64,000 nucleotides of DNA from Reticulitermes speratus (taxonomy: Eukaryota; Arthropoda; Insecta; Blattodea; Rhinotermitidae), in the NCBI GenBank assembly GCA_021186555.1, contig JAJKFL010000013.1, positions 41,975,144 through 42,039,143 of the forward strand. Direction: 5' to 3'. Positions 11,957-23,841 of this stretch are shown here, in pieces; the stretch's first letter is position 1; every line of letters begins with the position of its first letter. The position numbers and the translations under genes were made by a program. Below the pieces are notes generated by a model, which had not been told where the DNA came from, searched no databases, and saw only the letters and a program-made list of their open reading frames with translations.

Positions 11957-12256
11957 TTAGCGAGGTGCATACAGGATTTTGGTTGGGAGACCTAAGGGAA
12001 GGAGACCACTTGGAAGACCCAGGCGTAGATTGGAGGATAATATTAAACTTGATCTTCAAGAAGTGGGATGGGAGGGCGTGAACTGGATTGATATGGCTCA
12101 GGTTGACAGGTGGCGGGCTCTTGTGAATGCGGTAATGACCTTCGGGTTGCATAAAACGCGGAGAATTTCTTGACTAGCTGACGATGTGTTAGCTTCTCAA
12201 GAAGGACTCTGCTAGTAGTAATCTGTGCTCTGCTCCATGGAGTTAGTTAGTTAGCA
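11957..12256 (+). mobile_element. RTE-type LINE 3' end, 5'-truncated
   Basis: The frame starting at 11979 reads GRRPLGRPRRRLEDN and then WRALVNAVMTF, the C-terminal tail seen in the long RTE copy at 50441-52867. The 3' end is CTCCATGG followed by AGTTAGTTAGTTAG, the same terminus as the copy at 22323-22462. A short extra segment (about 20 bases) interrupts the 3' untranslated part near 12212-12232. No target-site duplication is obvious. Confidence 0.85.
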
Positions 12257-12317
12257 TATATTGGAATGGCGTCATGCAACAATTTCGTTCTGTAGTTTCA
12301 TGAACCTACCCCTGTCA

Positions 12318-12433
12318 TGACGTCAGGATCGCAGTGCAGTATAAATTACTAAGAGAGGTAAATGTACAGTTCGTTGTGGTTTGAATGTGGTGAAGAAAGG
12401 TTGGCATTCAAGGGCGGAAGGAGTACTAAAGGT
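12318..12433 (+). promoter_or_regulatory. Candidate core promoter and first-exon donor
   Basis: A palindromic CRE (TGACGTCA, 12318-12325) is followed by TATAAAT (12340-12346) and an initiator-like ACAGTT about 28 bases further on (12366-12371). A good splice donor (AAAG|GTAATA) lies at 12431/12432. The surrounding 12.2-13.2 kb keeps its CpGs while flanking DNA has lost them, as expected for a germline-unmethylated promoter. There is no recognisable coding exon to attach it to. Confidence 0.3.
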
Positions 12434-12459
12434 AATATTTGTGCTGTATGTTTTTTTTT

Positions 12460-12529
12460 GGGGGGGGGGATTGTGTACTATCTCTTAAAATTGTATGAGT
12501 AATTATAATGATATAACCCCCCCCCCCCC
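12460..12529. repeat. G-run / C-run inverted pair
   Basis: Ten G (12460-12469) preceded by a T-run, and 13 C (12517-12529) followed by AAAC, separated by about 47 AT-rich bases. The two runs can pair into a very stable hairpin and each can also slip. It may be the ends of a miniature element. Confidence 0.8.
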
Positions 12530-14829
12530 AAACAATTTCACGTCTAACAATATTTGTCCGTTTTGAAGTCCTGCAATAGTGACGAACTAGTAGTGCCAAT
12601 GTCACTGCTGAAATTCCGGTTGCGGAAATAAGTAGCATTGCATTTTCTTGTAGTTGAAATGTTTTTCCAAGTGTGTGTCTGTGATAGGAAGTACGTACTG
12701 TAAGGGCATACTACTTTTGCCACTATCGTACTTGTTTATCCTTTTCCAGAGAACAAATATGAACGAACTACGTTGAACCGGAATTACAAAATGGCCCACG
12801 TACATGTTAAAGTACTTACGCACATTCCTTGTCTTTCGGGACAGAAAGCAATGATGTAGAATATCTTTGGCCTAATAAAACACTTGTTTCAAATACAAAT
12901 ATAAATATATAGTAATATTTATGTAAGATGTTTGAGAAAACAATAATTACATCATGCACCCAGCGCAACTGATACGTGGTTTTATAGAATTCGTAATGCA
13001 GTATAGGCGAATTCTTGCACAGAATATAAGCGAGATAATGCCCATTCCCTACTGACTTAAATGATTTTATACCATGATGCAAACTTTTGATGTTAATATT
13101 AACTGTCATGCGTAACGCATTCTCCCACTTGACGTAATAAGAGGGTGAAAACGTCTCTAAAATGTAAACGCCTGCAAAAACTGTGATGGGCATTCATCCA
13201 TTTAAAGCAGTGGTTACTATAGGTACCATGTACTCCATCATTCTGGACTCAGTATATTGTCCACACAGCCCCACACATAGGTTTTGTAGTGGGAACACTG
13301 TTATCTGGGAAGTGGGAACTGCATTTTGAAATAATATTTGGAGGAGATTAGGTTTCACTTGGCATTTAAGTAAACTGGCCAAATTATGTCAGAGCACTGT
13401 GAACATAAATGGTGTGGCATATGATTAAACACAAGATGTCTTCCTAAAATCTGGAGTTTAAAAAGTATGATGTGTATCATGTCATTTGCCAAAGAATTGT
13501 GAGCTGGTACATTTGCCACTGTTATGTATTTTAATGGTTTGTTAGGTGACCTGAAATCACACCTGTAGCTAATTTGAAAGTGTGATGATATACCACTGGT
13601 TAGAGCACATCATGAGCTTATGATTGATCATACTAGGTGATCTGTGTGACTGATACATATAAAACGTCTTTTAGCTTGCATGGAAAGTATATAGCAATTT
13701 TTAAGCAAGCTGTTGTGCAGAAATAATGCTGCAAGACAGAGTTTTTGAACATTTTTCAGTTTAAATACTCTATGTTCTAAAAGTGAAACTTCCCATGCCT
13801 GTTGTCAACCATAAATTTTAAATTCAAAATTGCATGTTATTCTGCATTGCTGTTGTAACAAAACTAATTTATTTCATGCAAGAAGTGTTTGTACAAATGA
13901 AAAGTAACGTGATTTATGTCGTTCTTACTGATATTTAACAATTTATGTAATATATTGTGTATACCTTTATGTGGTCCGTATACCACCCATAGGTACATGT
14001 ATCCCCAGTTCAGAACCACTGCAATAAGACGAAGGAAAGTAAAGTTCTCCTGGGCTATTTGATATGGCTTAATAATCATTATTTTTACAAGAGGCAGTCA
14101 TAAATATGGAACTGCAGTAACTATAGCTGTATGTATGTGTGTGTTTGTTTGCAGAATGTGAGGGCAGGTCTATTCAGCAGCAGTTGAGATGTTATTGAAG
14201 CTGAGTGACATGCTGCAAGAACTGTGTCAGTGCAAGTGAGAACATGAGGAGATGGTGACTAGAGTGCCAGTAGCTACTGACAGACTTAACAAGGTAACAA
14301 GATCAGTGTTAACTCTTTCCTCTGATTTGCACTGCCAGATTAGAGGAGGGGAATGTGTCCATCAGTAACATACACAGGAAGCTGAATTTTCTGTTTTGTA
14401 ACCTCGGAAGATTTTATTGATGGTACAGCCCAGTTTAACATGATGTTACACATGTAAACATTGAACTCCACAATATTTGCAAATAAATAAAGTATGTAAT
14501 GCATCATCAACATGGGACATTCATTTATTCATTTAAAGCATGCCTTGTTAGGGTCCTAAAGAATTAGGGCATACAGGTTTTAATGTCTTTGTGTCATGAG
14601 TCACTGTACAGATTTCTCAGTCCTTTGTTGCATAGATTAATAAATCACGTTGAATCAACACAAATTAACCATTTTGGTTTTTTGGGTTATTTTTATTATT
14701 GATTATGTTTTTATTATTTTGGAATATTTAATTACTTGCTGTCATTATATACAAGTAGTTATAATATTTTCATTTATTTGGGTTATTTTATTTGTTTGGC
14801 TGAAGTTGTTTTTTGATTTGTATTTATTT
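12530..14829. other. No recognised gene
   Basis: The stretch to about 13.2 kb keeps CpG. Beyond it the DNA is TG-rich and CpG-poor. Minus-strand frames at 12816-13193 and 13864-14079 have no recognisable domain. Confidence 0.45.
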
Positions 14830-15300
14830 AACATTCCATAAATCCAAGGATTTGATACAGAACATGTCATTGATTTATCTAGGTATAAAAATTTAAGACT
14901 AAGTGTAAAGGCTACACAGAGCCAGTCATGAGATTAAATATTACATGAAATTACAACAGTACACCTAGGTCTTATTATAAATAATTAATACTTAATTTAC
15001 CACTTGTAGCAGAATAAATAATATAGTAATTAGACAACAATATAAAAACCTTAATTACTGGAACCTAGATTCTTATTTATTTCCAACTATAATATTCATC
15101 CAAGGCGTAGAAGGAATTTGTAAGAAGAAACCTTTTTAAAGCTGATTTAAATTTATTAATGTCATGTGATAATTGCTTAAGATGTAATGGAAGTTGTTAA
15201 AAAGATATCACTGATTACACTTTTTGTACTTTGTAGGTAGGACTTTTATTTCTTTATGGAACACATGAAAACACATCATTACTGTTCAGAAGCCAAACTA
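14830..15300 (-). mobile_element. LINE 3' end (C-terminus plus 3' UTR)
   Basis: The minus strand reads FKSALKRFLLTNSFYALDEY (near 15160-15100), the extreme C-terminus of the non-LTR family also present at 10015-11235. It is followed by an AT-rich 3' untranslated tail reaching the AACATTCCATAAATCC segment at about 14830. Only the last 30-50 residues survive. It is an old, strongly 5'-truncated copy. Confidence 0.65.
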
Positions 15301-17629
15301 AGAGAGAGCATCTTTCTACATTTCTATAGCTGCAGAATCTTCTTCTACTTGGAGAAATTGAAAAAGAAAGTTTCTGGAACTTGATTGGTTAGTTTGAAAC
15401 AGTCTTTTTGTTGCTGATATTCCTATTGGTCTTAAACCAAATGCTAAATTTTGATTGGCTCTGTCAAACCGGATGTAAGCTGGAGCATATTGCTCCAAGC
15501 GGCTTACATCACAGTGTCATACCGGGACATATGGCTGCTGTAATCTCCCCCTTGTCACAAACTGTCAGTTTGCAGGTTACAGACTGGCTCCTAACTTCTG
15601 AAACCTAGGGTAGGCCTGACAGTGACAAATTATGAACATTTTCTTTCTGCTTTGGTTCACATGCTGTTATATGAAGATGGGGCCAAAGTCTTTCCTTTCT
15701 TGTTAAATATGGGTTGATATTTTATTTTTCCCTTTTGTTTCAACAAATTCTTGGTGATCATGAGTTCTTCATTTTCTTTGACAATGTTGTTTATCTCATC
15801 ATGTTGCAAGAAATTAAGTTTTCTGGACACTGCAGATTTCAGAATGAAGTTCCACAGTTTTTAACCCATTGACCAACCCCTAGTTACAGATGTAAGATAT
15901 GATTGATACATTACCCCTTCAACCTGGTAGATGGTGATGTCACTGAAGGGATATAGGCATTCAGCCATTCTAAATCTTCAATATGGGAGGAGACGATTAA
16001 TTTTCTCTTTGTGCTGCCCAGAAACAAACTGGGTCATCAACTGTGAGCTTAAACACTTTTGATGAAATGCTGCATGCAGTCAGTTAATGCGTGGAGCTCT
16101 GTCATCTTGAGGGGTCAGTGGCTACTACAGGTACAGGTGGTGTACCATCAGATAGCTGTGTTCATGTTTGTTGTCAGGGGAACAATCAGAGGTGTTACTA
16201 TGCTTATAACTGTCTGCTCTTTATGCATTTATATGACCAAATGTTCCTTTATCAGGTGTGAAAGGTTTATTGATGTTAGAACATTGAAAATGGTCCACAT
16301 ATTTGATATCTGATTTTGTTTCTGATAGAGTGCAGTATCTTAAATGTGAGACAGTTCAGTATCCAGTGATATGTAGTGCATTTTGTGTGTGATGGTGTAT
16401 TTGAGATATATGGAGTAGGTTGGTGCTAGGAAGATAGTAAGTGTATGTTATTGAGCAGATTTTGACGATACATTGTTGAGTTCATAACCGTCCAGGTTGG
16501 TGAACCTGAATATAAGTTGTATTAAGATTGTGTTTCATTGGGATTACAGGTTTATTGGATGTGACACCATGAAGTTTGGTAGATAGGTATAAATGATTTG
16601 GAGGAATTTGCTGCACCCATTTTCAGGATAGAAAGTTTGTACCCTCTCCCCTGAAGACTGAGACATCAGGTTCCTTTGAAATATTGCTACGTACCTATCA
16701 AACTACAAAGTGTCTCAACCCACAAGCCTATAATCTTAAAACTACATGCTGAGAGGACCCTAGATCTTCAATGCATATCCTTAGCTTTCACATCAGTCTG
16801 TATTACCTTCCTAGCTGAATTAGGGACACAGATAAGCAGTTTTACAACCTGTGCCTTGACAAATTTAGTTGAAGTATGAAGGTGTGTTGAAAATTGCACT
16901 CTTGTGTGTGGCATAGAATGGTGAACTTTGCAAGCACTGCATGTAGGAGGTTTTGTGTGTTGTTTGCAGTGTGTACTTAAAACACAAGAAGTGAGAGACC
17001 AGCCATATTTTTATACTGTTTGTTGTAAATAAGAACATAATTGTAATTAATTGCCAGATAATAAAAATGAGTCAGTTGAATTATGCTGTGTGTGGATGCA
17101 GGTTGTATAATGACAGGTTTTTGAACACCAACTGAATTGCTGTTTGCTTAACTATTTCCCATCCTTTTTTTTTTTCAACCTCACTCCTACCAACTACAAT
17201 GAGCCAACAGTGCAGAAACAACTTGTGTGTAAGCTGGTTAATGTCTTCTGGCAGAAAATGAGAAAGGGTTAATTCTTTGACATGGAGTGACATGGATTTC
17301 ATCTTCCTTGGGATGGCAGTTTTCTTGTACCAAAGTACAGCAGAACCCTTGATGTAAAAGTGACCTAAGCAGAACATAATCTAGTCCAAAAAGTGGTATA
17401 AGTCTAGTTGCTCATGAACAGAATTTTCCAACTGTGTGTGTGTGTGTCCTGAGTAACCCTTTCTGACATTGCAGACTGTCTCGTTTACAGCATTTACATG
17501 TGTTTTAAGAAAGTCCTTACTTGGTTGGGTATTTCATTTAGCCATTTTTTATATCGTTGTTGCAATAGTGTTGCTTAAAAGCACTTGAAAAATAACAAAA
17601 AGTATGAGGCGCAGTCCAAAAAACTGTAT
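15301..17629. other. No recognised gene
   Basis: CpG-poor, TG-rich DNA. I examined frames at 16059-16313 (+), 16676-16879 (+) and 17081-17377 (-). None shows a known motif. It could be intron of a plus-strand gene. Confidence 0.4.
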
Positions 17630-18018
17630 GCAATAGGATAAACCTGCATGTGTCACCCCTGCTCTTAACATAAGAGCCGAGTACGTACAAGGAAGGTAAC
17701 AAACAATCTGATGACAAGAACTTGATTCTGACTTTGATGTATACATGGCATGTCAGTAGCAGACAGTACACATCAGACCTCCACACATAGTCACAATCAC
17801 TGGCATTTCACCATTTGCCCACTGTGGTTTTAAGGCTTTATCTGAGCATAGAATGAGTTGGTGTCAAGTGTCTATAACCAGGAGGTGACAGCTTGCTTTA
17901 TGTTCACAACTGTTCCAAATTGCTTACCAGCCAGATGCTTTTTAAGTGGTCACTGACTACAAAATCAGGACCCTATGGAGGATGGTCCATAACCTCCCAG
18001 TCCAGTTGGCAGTTTGGG
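17630..18018 (-). pseudogene. Mariner transposase fossil, C-terminal part
   Basis: The minus strand reads YCLLLTCHVYIKVRIKFLSS near 17770-17700 and, upstream, the remains of the HPPYSPDLAP-type box around 17990-17960. This is the end of a mariner DDD transposase and its 3' flank. It abuts the plus-strand copy at 18019 head to head, so the two form a large inverted pair. Only the C-terminal third survives, with stops. Confidence 0.7.
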
Positions 18019-19165
18019 GCCCAGTGATTTCCATCTCTTTAGATCCCTTGAGAAGCACCTGGCTTGCAAGCAGTTTGCAATGGACACCAACGTGAAGCAG
18101 TTATCTCCTGGCTACAGACACTTGACACTAGTTTTTTCTGTACCATTATACAGGCCATGGTGACACGGTTGGACAAATGCTTAAATGTCACTGTGGTTAC
18201 TATGTGTAGATGTGATGTGTGCCAGCTGCTACACATGTGCCATGTATAAAGTGTGTGTATCAGCGAAACTTTCCTGGACTGGGGCACTATAACAATTTCA
18301 GGCTTACCTTAATTACAGGTTGATATTGTCCTCAGTGTGTCTCCGACAGCTGAAAGCAAGTCCCATTTTGTGATGCTGTCAGTTCCCATGTATGCTTCAG
18401 CTTTAATCTCCACGATATCCTCAAATTATTGTCCTTTCTGGGTGATAACTGTAAACCCAGCTTTTCCTATTATGACCTTACAGAGGATGTTTCTGGCCCT
18501 TTTGGCCTGATCTTGCAGGTCCTTGTGAAGAAAAGTCAGTTAGTTTTGTTTCTGTTGTCCGTGAGCAGATAGTGCACAATTTTTTAAATCTTCAGTTAAA
18601 ATGCATCAGCATGTATTGTGATAGTCCTAGAAAGCTGCAAATATATTAATCGTATGTAGTCTGTCCTCATGGGTGACTTGATGCAGTTTTCCCCCCGTTT
18701 TCATCACTTTGACTTGATGGGCAACTGAACTTTCAGAATGCTCAACCAAAGTTTGGCCTCTTTTGAAACATGAATACAGTTCATTGGCATCATCACGAAA
18801 TGCTTTTTTTAAAGCATTTTATAAGTCTCAGAAGCTGGTTTCCCAAGGTTAGAACAAAACTTTATGCAAATTCTCTATACGTTAAGATCTGCCATTTCAC
18901 TTGGCTACAACAATCACAGAAGGCACACAAGACAACGCACTTGAACATTAATTGCAAATAAATACAACCTTCTGTTAAGTGACTCTCACTACACTAATTC
19001 ACAAATTAATTAGGCTGTACCTATCAGCACACAACTGCATTACATCTGGTTAACGTTCCATGGGGCAGTCGAGAAACTTTGTCTTGCACCTCATATACGT
19101 CAAAGTCAAAATACAGTTGTCCATCAGATGTGTTTGTTACCTTATTTTTAAACTTATTTGTACAT
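18019..19165 (+). pseudogene. Mariner transposase fossil, split by a second element
   Basis: The plus strand from 18019 reads DFHLF, then KHLACKQFAMDTNVKQ, matching the C-terminal portion of the same mariner family as 17630-18018 (-) and 29820-30960 (-). The copy stops at CATGTA (18241-18246) and resumes at TACGTCAAAGTC (from 19096), where the other copies are continuous. The gap is filled by another element (18247-19093) inserted at a TA. The 3' flank ends near 19165 with TTACCTTATTTTTAAACTT, shared with 30920-30945. Confidence 0.75.
18247..19093 (-). mobile_element. Nested mariner-type element (SETMAR/GVQW-like)
   Basis: An 847-bp insert flanked by TA (18245-18246 and 19094-19095) inside another mariner. 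Its right end in reverse complement begins TGAGGTGCAAGACAAAG, and its left end carries the related block ACTTTCCTGGACTGGGG. The same terminal repeat bounds the 820-bp element at 41737-42556. Internal sequence aligns with that copy over stretches such as CCAAAGTTTGGCC. Transposase coding would be on the minus strand but is destroyed. Confidence 0.75.
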
Positions 19166-19984
19166 TATACGTAGAAGATGTGATTGCATTTCTATCTGCT
19201 CTTTGTATTGTGTAATGGTGCAAAGCCCACTGAGCTGACTTAAAGCATGTACACATAGTACCACTGTGGCCTAATAACATTAGCCTTATTTTGGGGCTCT
19301 CTCACTTCATTCTTCTGCTGAGGCTGTAGAAAGCGTGTACCAACATTTTCATGAAAGGCTAATTTAGGTTATAAATTTCAATGTAAGTAGGCATAAAAAT
19401 ATTTTGCCACACTGTTAACTCTAAAATTCCCAACCTACATTACAAATATATGCACCTTTGGCCAGTGGCAAAAACCATTTTGGGCCAAGGAGCCAAATTT
19501 TTTCACTAAAGTGGCTATCACTGCACAGGATGTCTTAAAACCACTGGCCAGTTAGGCTGTGGATCCCAAAACTGTCAAAAGTGCAATACAATCTCTGGAT
19601 CTGTTTCAGGACTGCTACAAAGTCCTGCATTTTATCAGAGAAGTGAACTGCTTTCTTCTGGCAGTGACCACATTCACATGGATGAGTTCTTTGAAAAAAT
19701 AGTCACCTTGCCACAAAGCATTCTGTGTGTTTCTGTAACTTCTGAAAGGTCTCAGTACCATGAGGTTTCTGTAGGTCCATGACTCACAACTAGACTTAAA
19801 AGGAAATTGTTCAAATGCATGTATTTTGCATAATACAAGCATATTGTAATGAGTTAAAGAGTTGGGGTTCATATGCTCGTAATAAATACAGATATAAACT
19901 TAATATTATTCATTCCGTACATTTTAACTCTATATTTATAGTCCAACAAATGTACAATTTAATCACATTAATTGTGTAATTTCA
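19166..19984. other. No recognised gene
   Basis: CpG-poor. No domain or repeat I can name. Confidence 0.45.
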
Positions 19985-19989
19985 CTGTC

Positions 19990-20027
19990 CTACATGTTTT
20001 GAACCCTTAATTTGGGTTCATCTTCAG
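19990..20027 (-). other. Hammerhead-like core motif
   Basis: On the minus strand CTGAAGA (20021-20027) is followed by a perfect 7-bp stem (TGAACCC / GGGTTCA, with a 7-base loop) and then AAAAC. A hammerhead core is CUGANGA - stem II - GAAA, so the first half matches and the second has decayed. Stems I and III were not identified. Compare 49250-49276. Confidence 0.25.
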
Positions 20028-20050
20028 GGACTCATTATCTCAAAACACAC

Positions 20051-20656
20051 ACTATTTACACCAAATGGTACAACTGTTTACATAGTAAAACATGAATTCT
20101 TTACAATTGTGCATATACACTGTTTAAAACAAATAAAAGGTGAAAATTGTAGTTGTTGGTTGCGTCTTACATTGGTTAAAATGCTAAAAGTTGAATAATC
20201 TGTGCTTTTTTGATATCCTGAAACATACAATATCTAAGAAATAAATTGCTAGTTGTGTTTAAGTTAATATGAATTTTCATAGGTAGAACGCGAGTTGAAG
20301 TAGTCAACGTTGTACATACCAGTTTTATTTGAGTTGGTTGCCTGCTGGGTGGTGAGAACAGTGCTGGCTATTGAATGGTGTATCCGGTATTTAAGTAGGT
20401 TACGGTCACGTGGGGAATGACGTTTTTGTGTGTCGTAAATAAATCGGAATATTGGGTTATAGTGTCCTGTATTTTGTTCTGGTATCAGTCTGGTATCTGG
20501 TATAGCAGGCAAGCATTAAAGTCATCAGGCTAAGAATAAAGGAAGTTTTAAATAATTTGTGTGTTGTGGTAGTAATAGCATAGATTATGATCTTCTGAGT
20601 TACGAGGCTGTGTAGTCATGGTCAGTTGTGAAGATGGTGGCCATTTCTTCTTCTCA
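20051..20656. other. No recognised gene
   Basis: CpG reappears from about 20150. The minus-strand frame 20264-20512 has no known domain. Confidence 0.45.
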
Positions 20657-20703
20657 GGCTTGTGGTGCTTGGGAAACTACATGGTATGACATCCTAGAAG
20701 ACC
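20657..20703. mobile_element. Fragment of the fold-back element family
   Basis: Ends in ATGACATCCTAGAAGACC, the terminal motif of the fold-back elements at 24611-24850 and 25780-25912. It is a single arm only. Confidence 0.4.
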
Positions 20704-20897
20704 TATGTTAATATTCTTGGCCGCTGAAAAATCTGACGCAGCATAGTTACTCTTTTGTATTGCTATGATTCTGGGGGAGGGATCAGATTATAAGTTCCCT
20801 ATACAAACGATCCTCTGACTGTTCAGTGTGTTACACTAATGTTTTGTGTGACAGCATGTGTCAAAATTGTCACTGCATTTTGCACTGAAGAAAACCA

Positions 20898-21050
20898 TGT
20901 TCTGGGTTGTGTCACCACCTGGTGTGTTAGATATGTACCGACATTTCAGAGGAAACCGCTGTCTCCATCATCAGGGTGACTGAGACAGCAGGCCTGTCTG
21001 AAACATCTGAACATATCTGCCATACCACAGCATGGGCATGTCCCAGAAGG
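20898..21050. mobile_element. Fold-back element, decayed copy
   Basis: The left arm starts GTTCTGGG and contains TGTACCGACATTTCAGA. The right arm in reverse complement starts CCTTCTGGGACATG and contains ATGTTTCAGAC. The centre reads CTGTCTCCATCATCAGGGT. Arms of about 60 bases pair imperfectly. It has the same architecture and end motif as the copies at 24611-24850 and 25780-25912, but is much older. Confidence 0.6.
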
Positions 21051-21916
21051 TGTTTTTCTCCAGTCACCAGTCTGAGAACCTCAAATTGCACCTAATGCAA
21101 GTCCCTGAAATCTTGGTGAATCTTGATACTTTAATTTACCAAACCCAAAAATATCTGAGAAGACTCAGTAGGATAGAGAATTTAATATCCTCTACACTGG
21201 TCTTCTAGGAAGAGCCATTTCTGAGAATAGTGACTTTGCTGTTCATTTATTGCACAAATCAATTTTGTTAAAATATTTAACATATTGATGAGTGTTTCAA
21301 ATAAAGCTACTGGCACTAAGGTCTGCATTGGATGTTACACAACACTGTTTCTCAAAGTACTGTTAAATGTTTCATTTCCCAACAAATGTCTGTCAACACC
21401 ACAAGAACCAAATTATTGTACAGGCAACTTGCGGACCTTATGACTTCATTGGTTCCTCCCGGATGTTGGTTGCAAAGCAAGCTGTCGTACGTTGCACCCT
21501 AAGTTTGCAAACGTGCAATGTTATAGACTACGTTTTCGTTCCCTGAAACCCATTTCATACCTTAAAAATATCAATTGATCAAGAATACTAGTATAAGGAA
21601 AACAAAATAAAACACAGATAATGTGTATGCCTTCAGAAGTATTGAGGAACGACAAACACTTAATGCAACAGCAAAGGGTGCATATACACTTGAAAATTCT
21701 TAAACACATATCACCAAATATTCATTGAAGAAATTTTGATGGTGAGGTCACTGGGTCCTCTGAATCATTAGAATTTAATCTTATTGCAAGATTACGGGAG
21801 GACTAGACTTGGGGGGACTCAGTTGAAACTAGTGCTTGAGGGGGGGGGAGGGGGAGCTTTTCTGCCCCTGCTTGTTATAGATACGAGTTTTAGTTGGTAC
21901 TCTGGGGACTTCTTTG
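21051..21916. other. No recognised gene
   Basis: No domain seen. An interrupted G-rich run lies at about 21840-21855. Confidence 0.45.
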
Positions 21917-22310
21917 CAGTGCCGGCGTGAACATTTGCGGAGCCGGGACAAAAACATAACAACAACAAAAATAAGCAGAGAGCGTAAAATTACTATATAC
22001 TATACTACATCACTAAAAAAAACTGCAAAAGCCACGAGTTTTAAGAATACGTATTTAAATTTGAGTTTATAGATTTTTCCTGGCTCTTTTGTAAGCAAAT
22101 TCGCAAAGTATATCGTTATAATTTACAATTTTCGCAGTTTCGTTTTCGATAACAATGGTAACGAAGAAAAAAAGCGCTCCTGAAAAACTGTAGATCGATT
22201 TTTTTTTTATATTGTGTAAGTTTCAATTTTGAGAACGATCGCTCCTCCGAAGCCACTGTAACGGATGTTTTTAGGGATATCTTTTTCACATTTGGATAGA
22301 TTTAAGAGAG

Positions 22311-22474
22311 ATTATTGATAATGCTCAGGATAGGGACAGGTGGCGGGCTCTTGTGAGTGCGGTAAGGAACCTTCAGGTTCCATAAAACGCGGGAAATTTC
22401 TTGACTAGCTGACGACCTGCTAGCTTCTCAAGAAGGACTCTGCTCCATGGAGTTAGTTAGTTATTATTGATAAT
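22311..22474 (+). mobile_element. Severely 5'-truncated RTE copy with 12-bp duplication
   Basis: ATTATTGATAAT at 22311-22322 is repeated at 22463-22474 and brackets a 140-bp insert. The insert is the last part of the RTE element: GGACAGGTGGCGGGCTCTTG, the 3' untranslated part and the terminal AGTTAGTTAGTT. It lies inside the hAT fossil, immediately N-terminal to the hAT dimerisation region in coding terms. The intact duplication marks it as younger than the hAT. Confidence 0.9.
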
Positions 22475-23253
22475 ACATTTTAGTGCGTTAAGAAGCTTGT
22501 ACAGTTCTCTGGTATAATGTTTCGTGACATTTTCATTTCCTCAAACCAACCTATTTCATCTAGATCTCATTCTGATGCTAGATGTAATTCTTTACAACTT
22601 TCTAAAATATCAGTTTCATTCATTACATTTACAGTAGTTTGTTTATATTATATAAAAACCGTGTATTCACCATGTCATGTACATTTCGAAACTTCATTTG
22701 AAAGATGTTTGTAGTAGCAGTTATTTTTAAGCAATAGTTAATTATGAAATTATTTTTCGGCATCTGCTGTTAGTTAATCTGCTCCTTCATACTGGAGTAC
22801 CTTTCTTTTCTTGCTTCGACGAGCTTTTTTAAATTCTAATTCTATATTTCTTTATCTGCAATTTCCTTAACTTTGACCAAAGAATTTGTAAACACGGAAT
22901 CCCTATTTTCTTCAAAGTGGAGTAAAACCTCTTTCCGATGAACTGTGGCCAAATCTATATGCATGGTGAGACTTGTGTAATATTTTGCAGGCAAAATCAC
23001 TTTTCACAACAAATCGTACCAGACAGGTCGGCTTACAGCAAATTCAAATACGCTCAGTAGCTGTTCGCTTTTAATTTTATAATCAGATTTCGTATTTACA
23101 ATTTCAGCTAAAGCAGCTTGAAAATTTGGAACTTGAAATCTTATAGCTTTTGCGCTTTCTGTACGACTTTCCATCTTCTTTCCGATGGGGTTCGGGAGAG
23201 AGGTATTTCACTTTTTTTAATGACCCAACAAGACACTGATGCTGCAAACGTGG

Positions 23254-23841
23254 TACAGGTAGGACCCGTTTTACGACAGGGTTAGGTTCCTGCAAAAGAG
23301 GGTCGTAAAATGAAAAGTCGTAAAACGAGACCAAAATATAATGTAATTGAATGAGATAGGTTCCAAAATTCCGAAAATGTTTCCACGTATGCACTAATAT
23401 TGCTATTTTTTTTTATAAATAATTAAATATTTTAAACATTTAATGCACATGTTTTATTTATACTTATACATGAAACAATTTATAAAATTAAATTTTAAGT
23501 TACATACTTTAGTCCTGTAGAGCCATCGCTTGAGTACGTATTTATTTCACTGATATTTTATGTGACAATGGCGTAAAGGGGCGATATTAATGGGAGGTTC
23601 CTGGTTGAGGGTCGTCGGGTTCTGACGGTTCCATTCCCTTCTTTTTTAGTGCAGGTTATGATAAACCAGTGAAGTTATATTTTTTTTCCAGCAAGATTTA
23701 CGAATTCGTTTAAAGATACGTATTGTACTGTGTTATTATTATGCGATTTTTTAATTTTCAATTTTTTAAGGTAATATTTTGAAACAGTCGTTAATGCGAA
23801 AAGTCGTAAAATGGACCGTCGTAAAACGGGATCTACCTGTA
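23254..23841. mobile_element. Tigger/pogo-like non-autonomous element
   Basis: The terminal repeats begin CAGGTAG and contain CCCGTTTTACGAC. The left is 23256-23277 and the right 23818-23839, with 2 mismatches in 22. Both are flanked by TA (23254-23255, 23840-23841), the pogo/Tc1 target duplication. The block GTCGTAAAA(C/T)G is repeated internally near both ends, as if transposase-binding sites were iterated. It is 584 bp with no coding capacity and is inserted in the hAT fossil. Confidence 0.85.
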
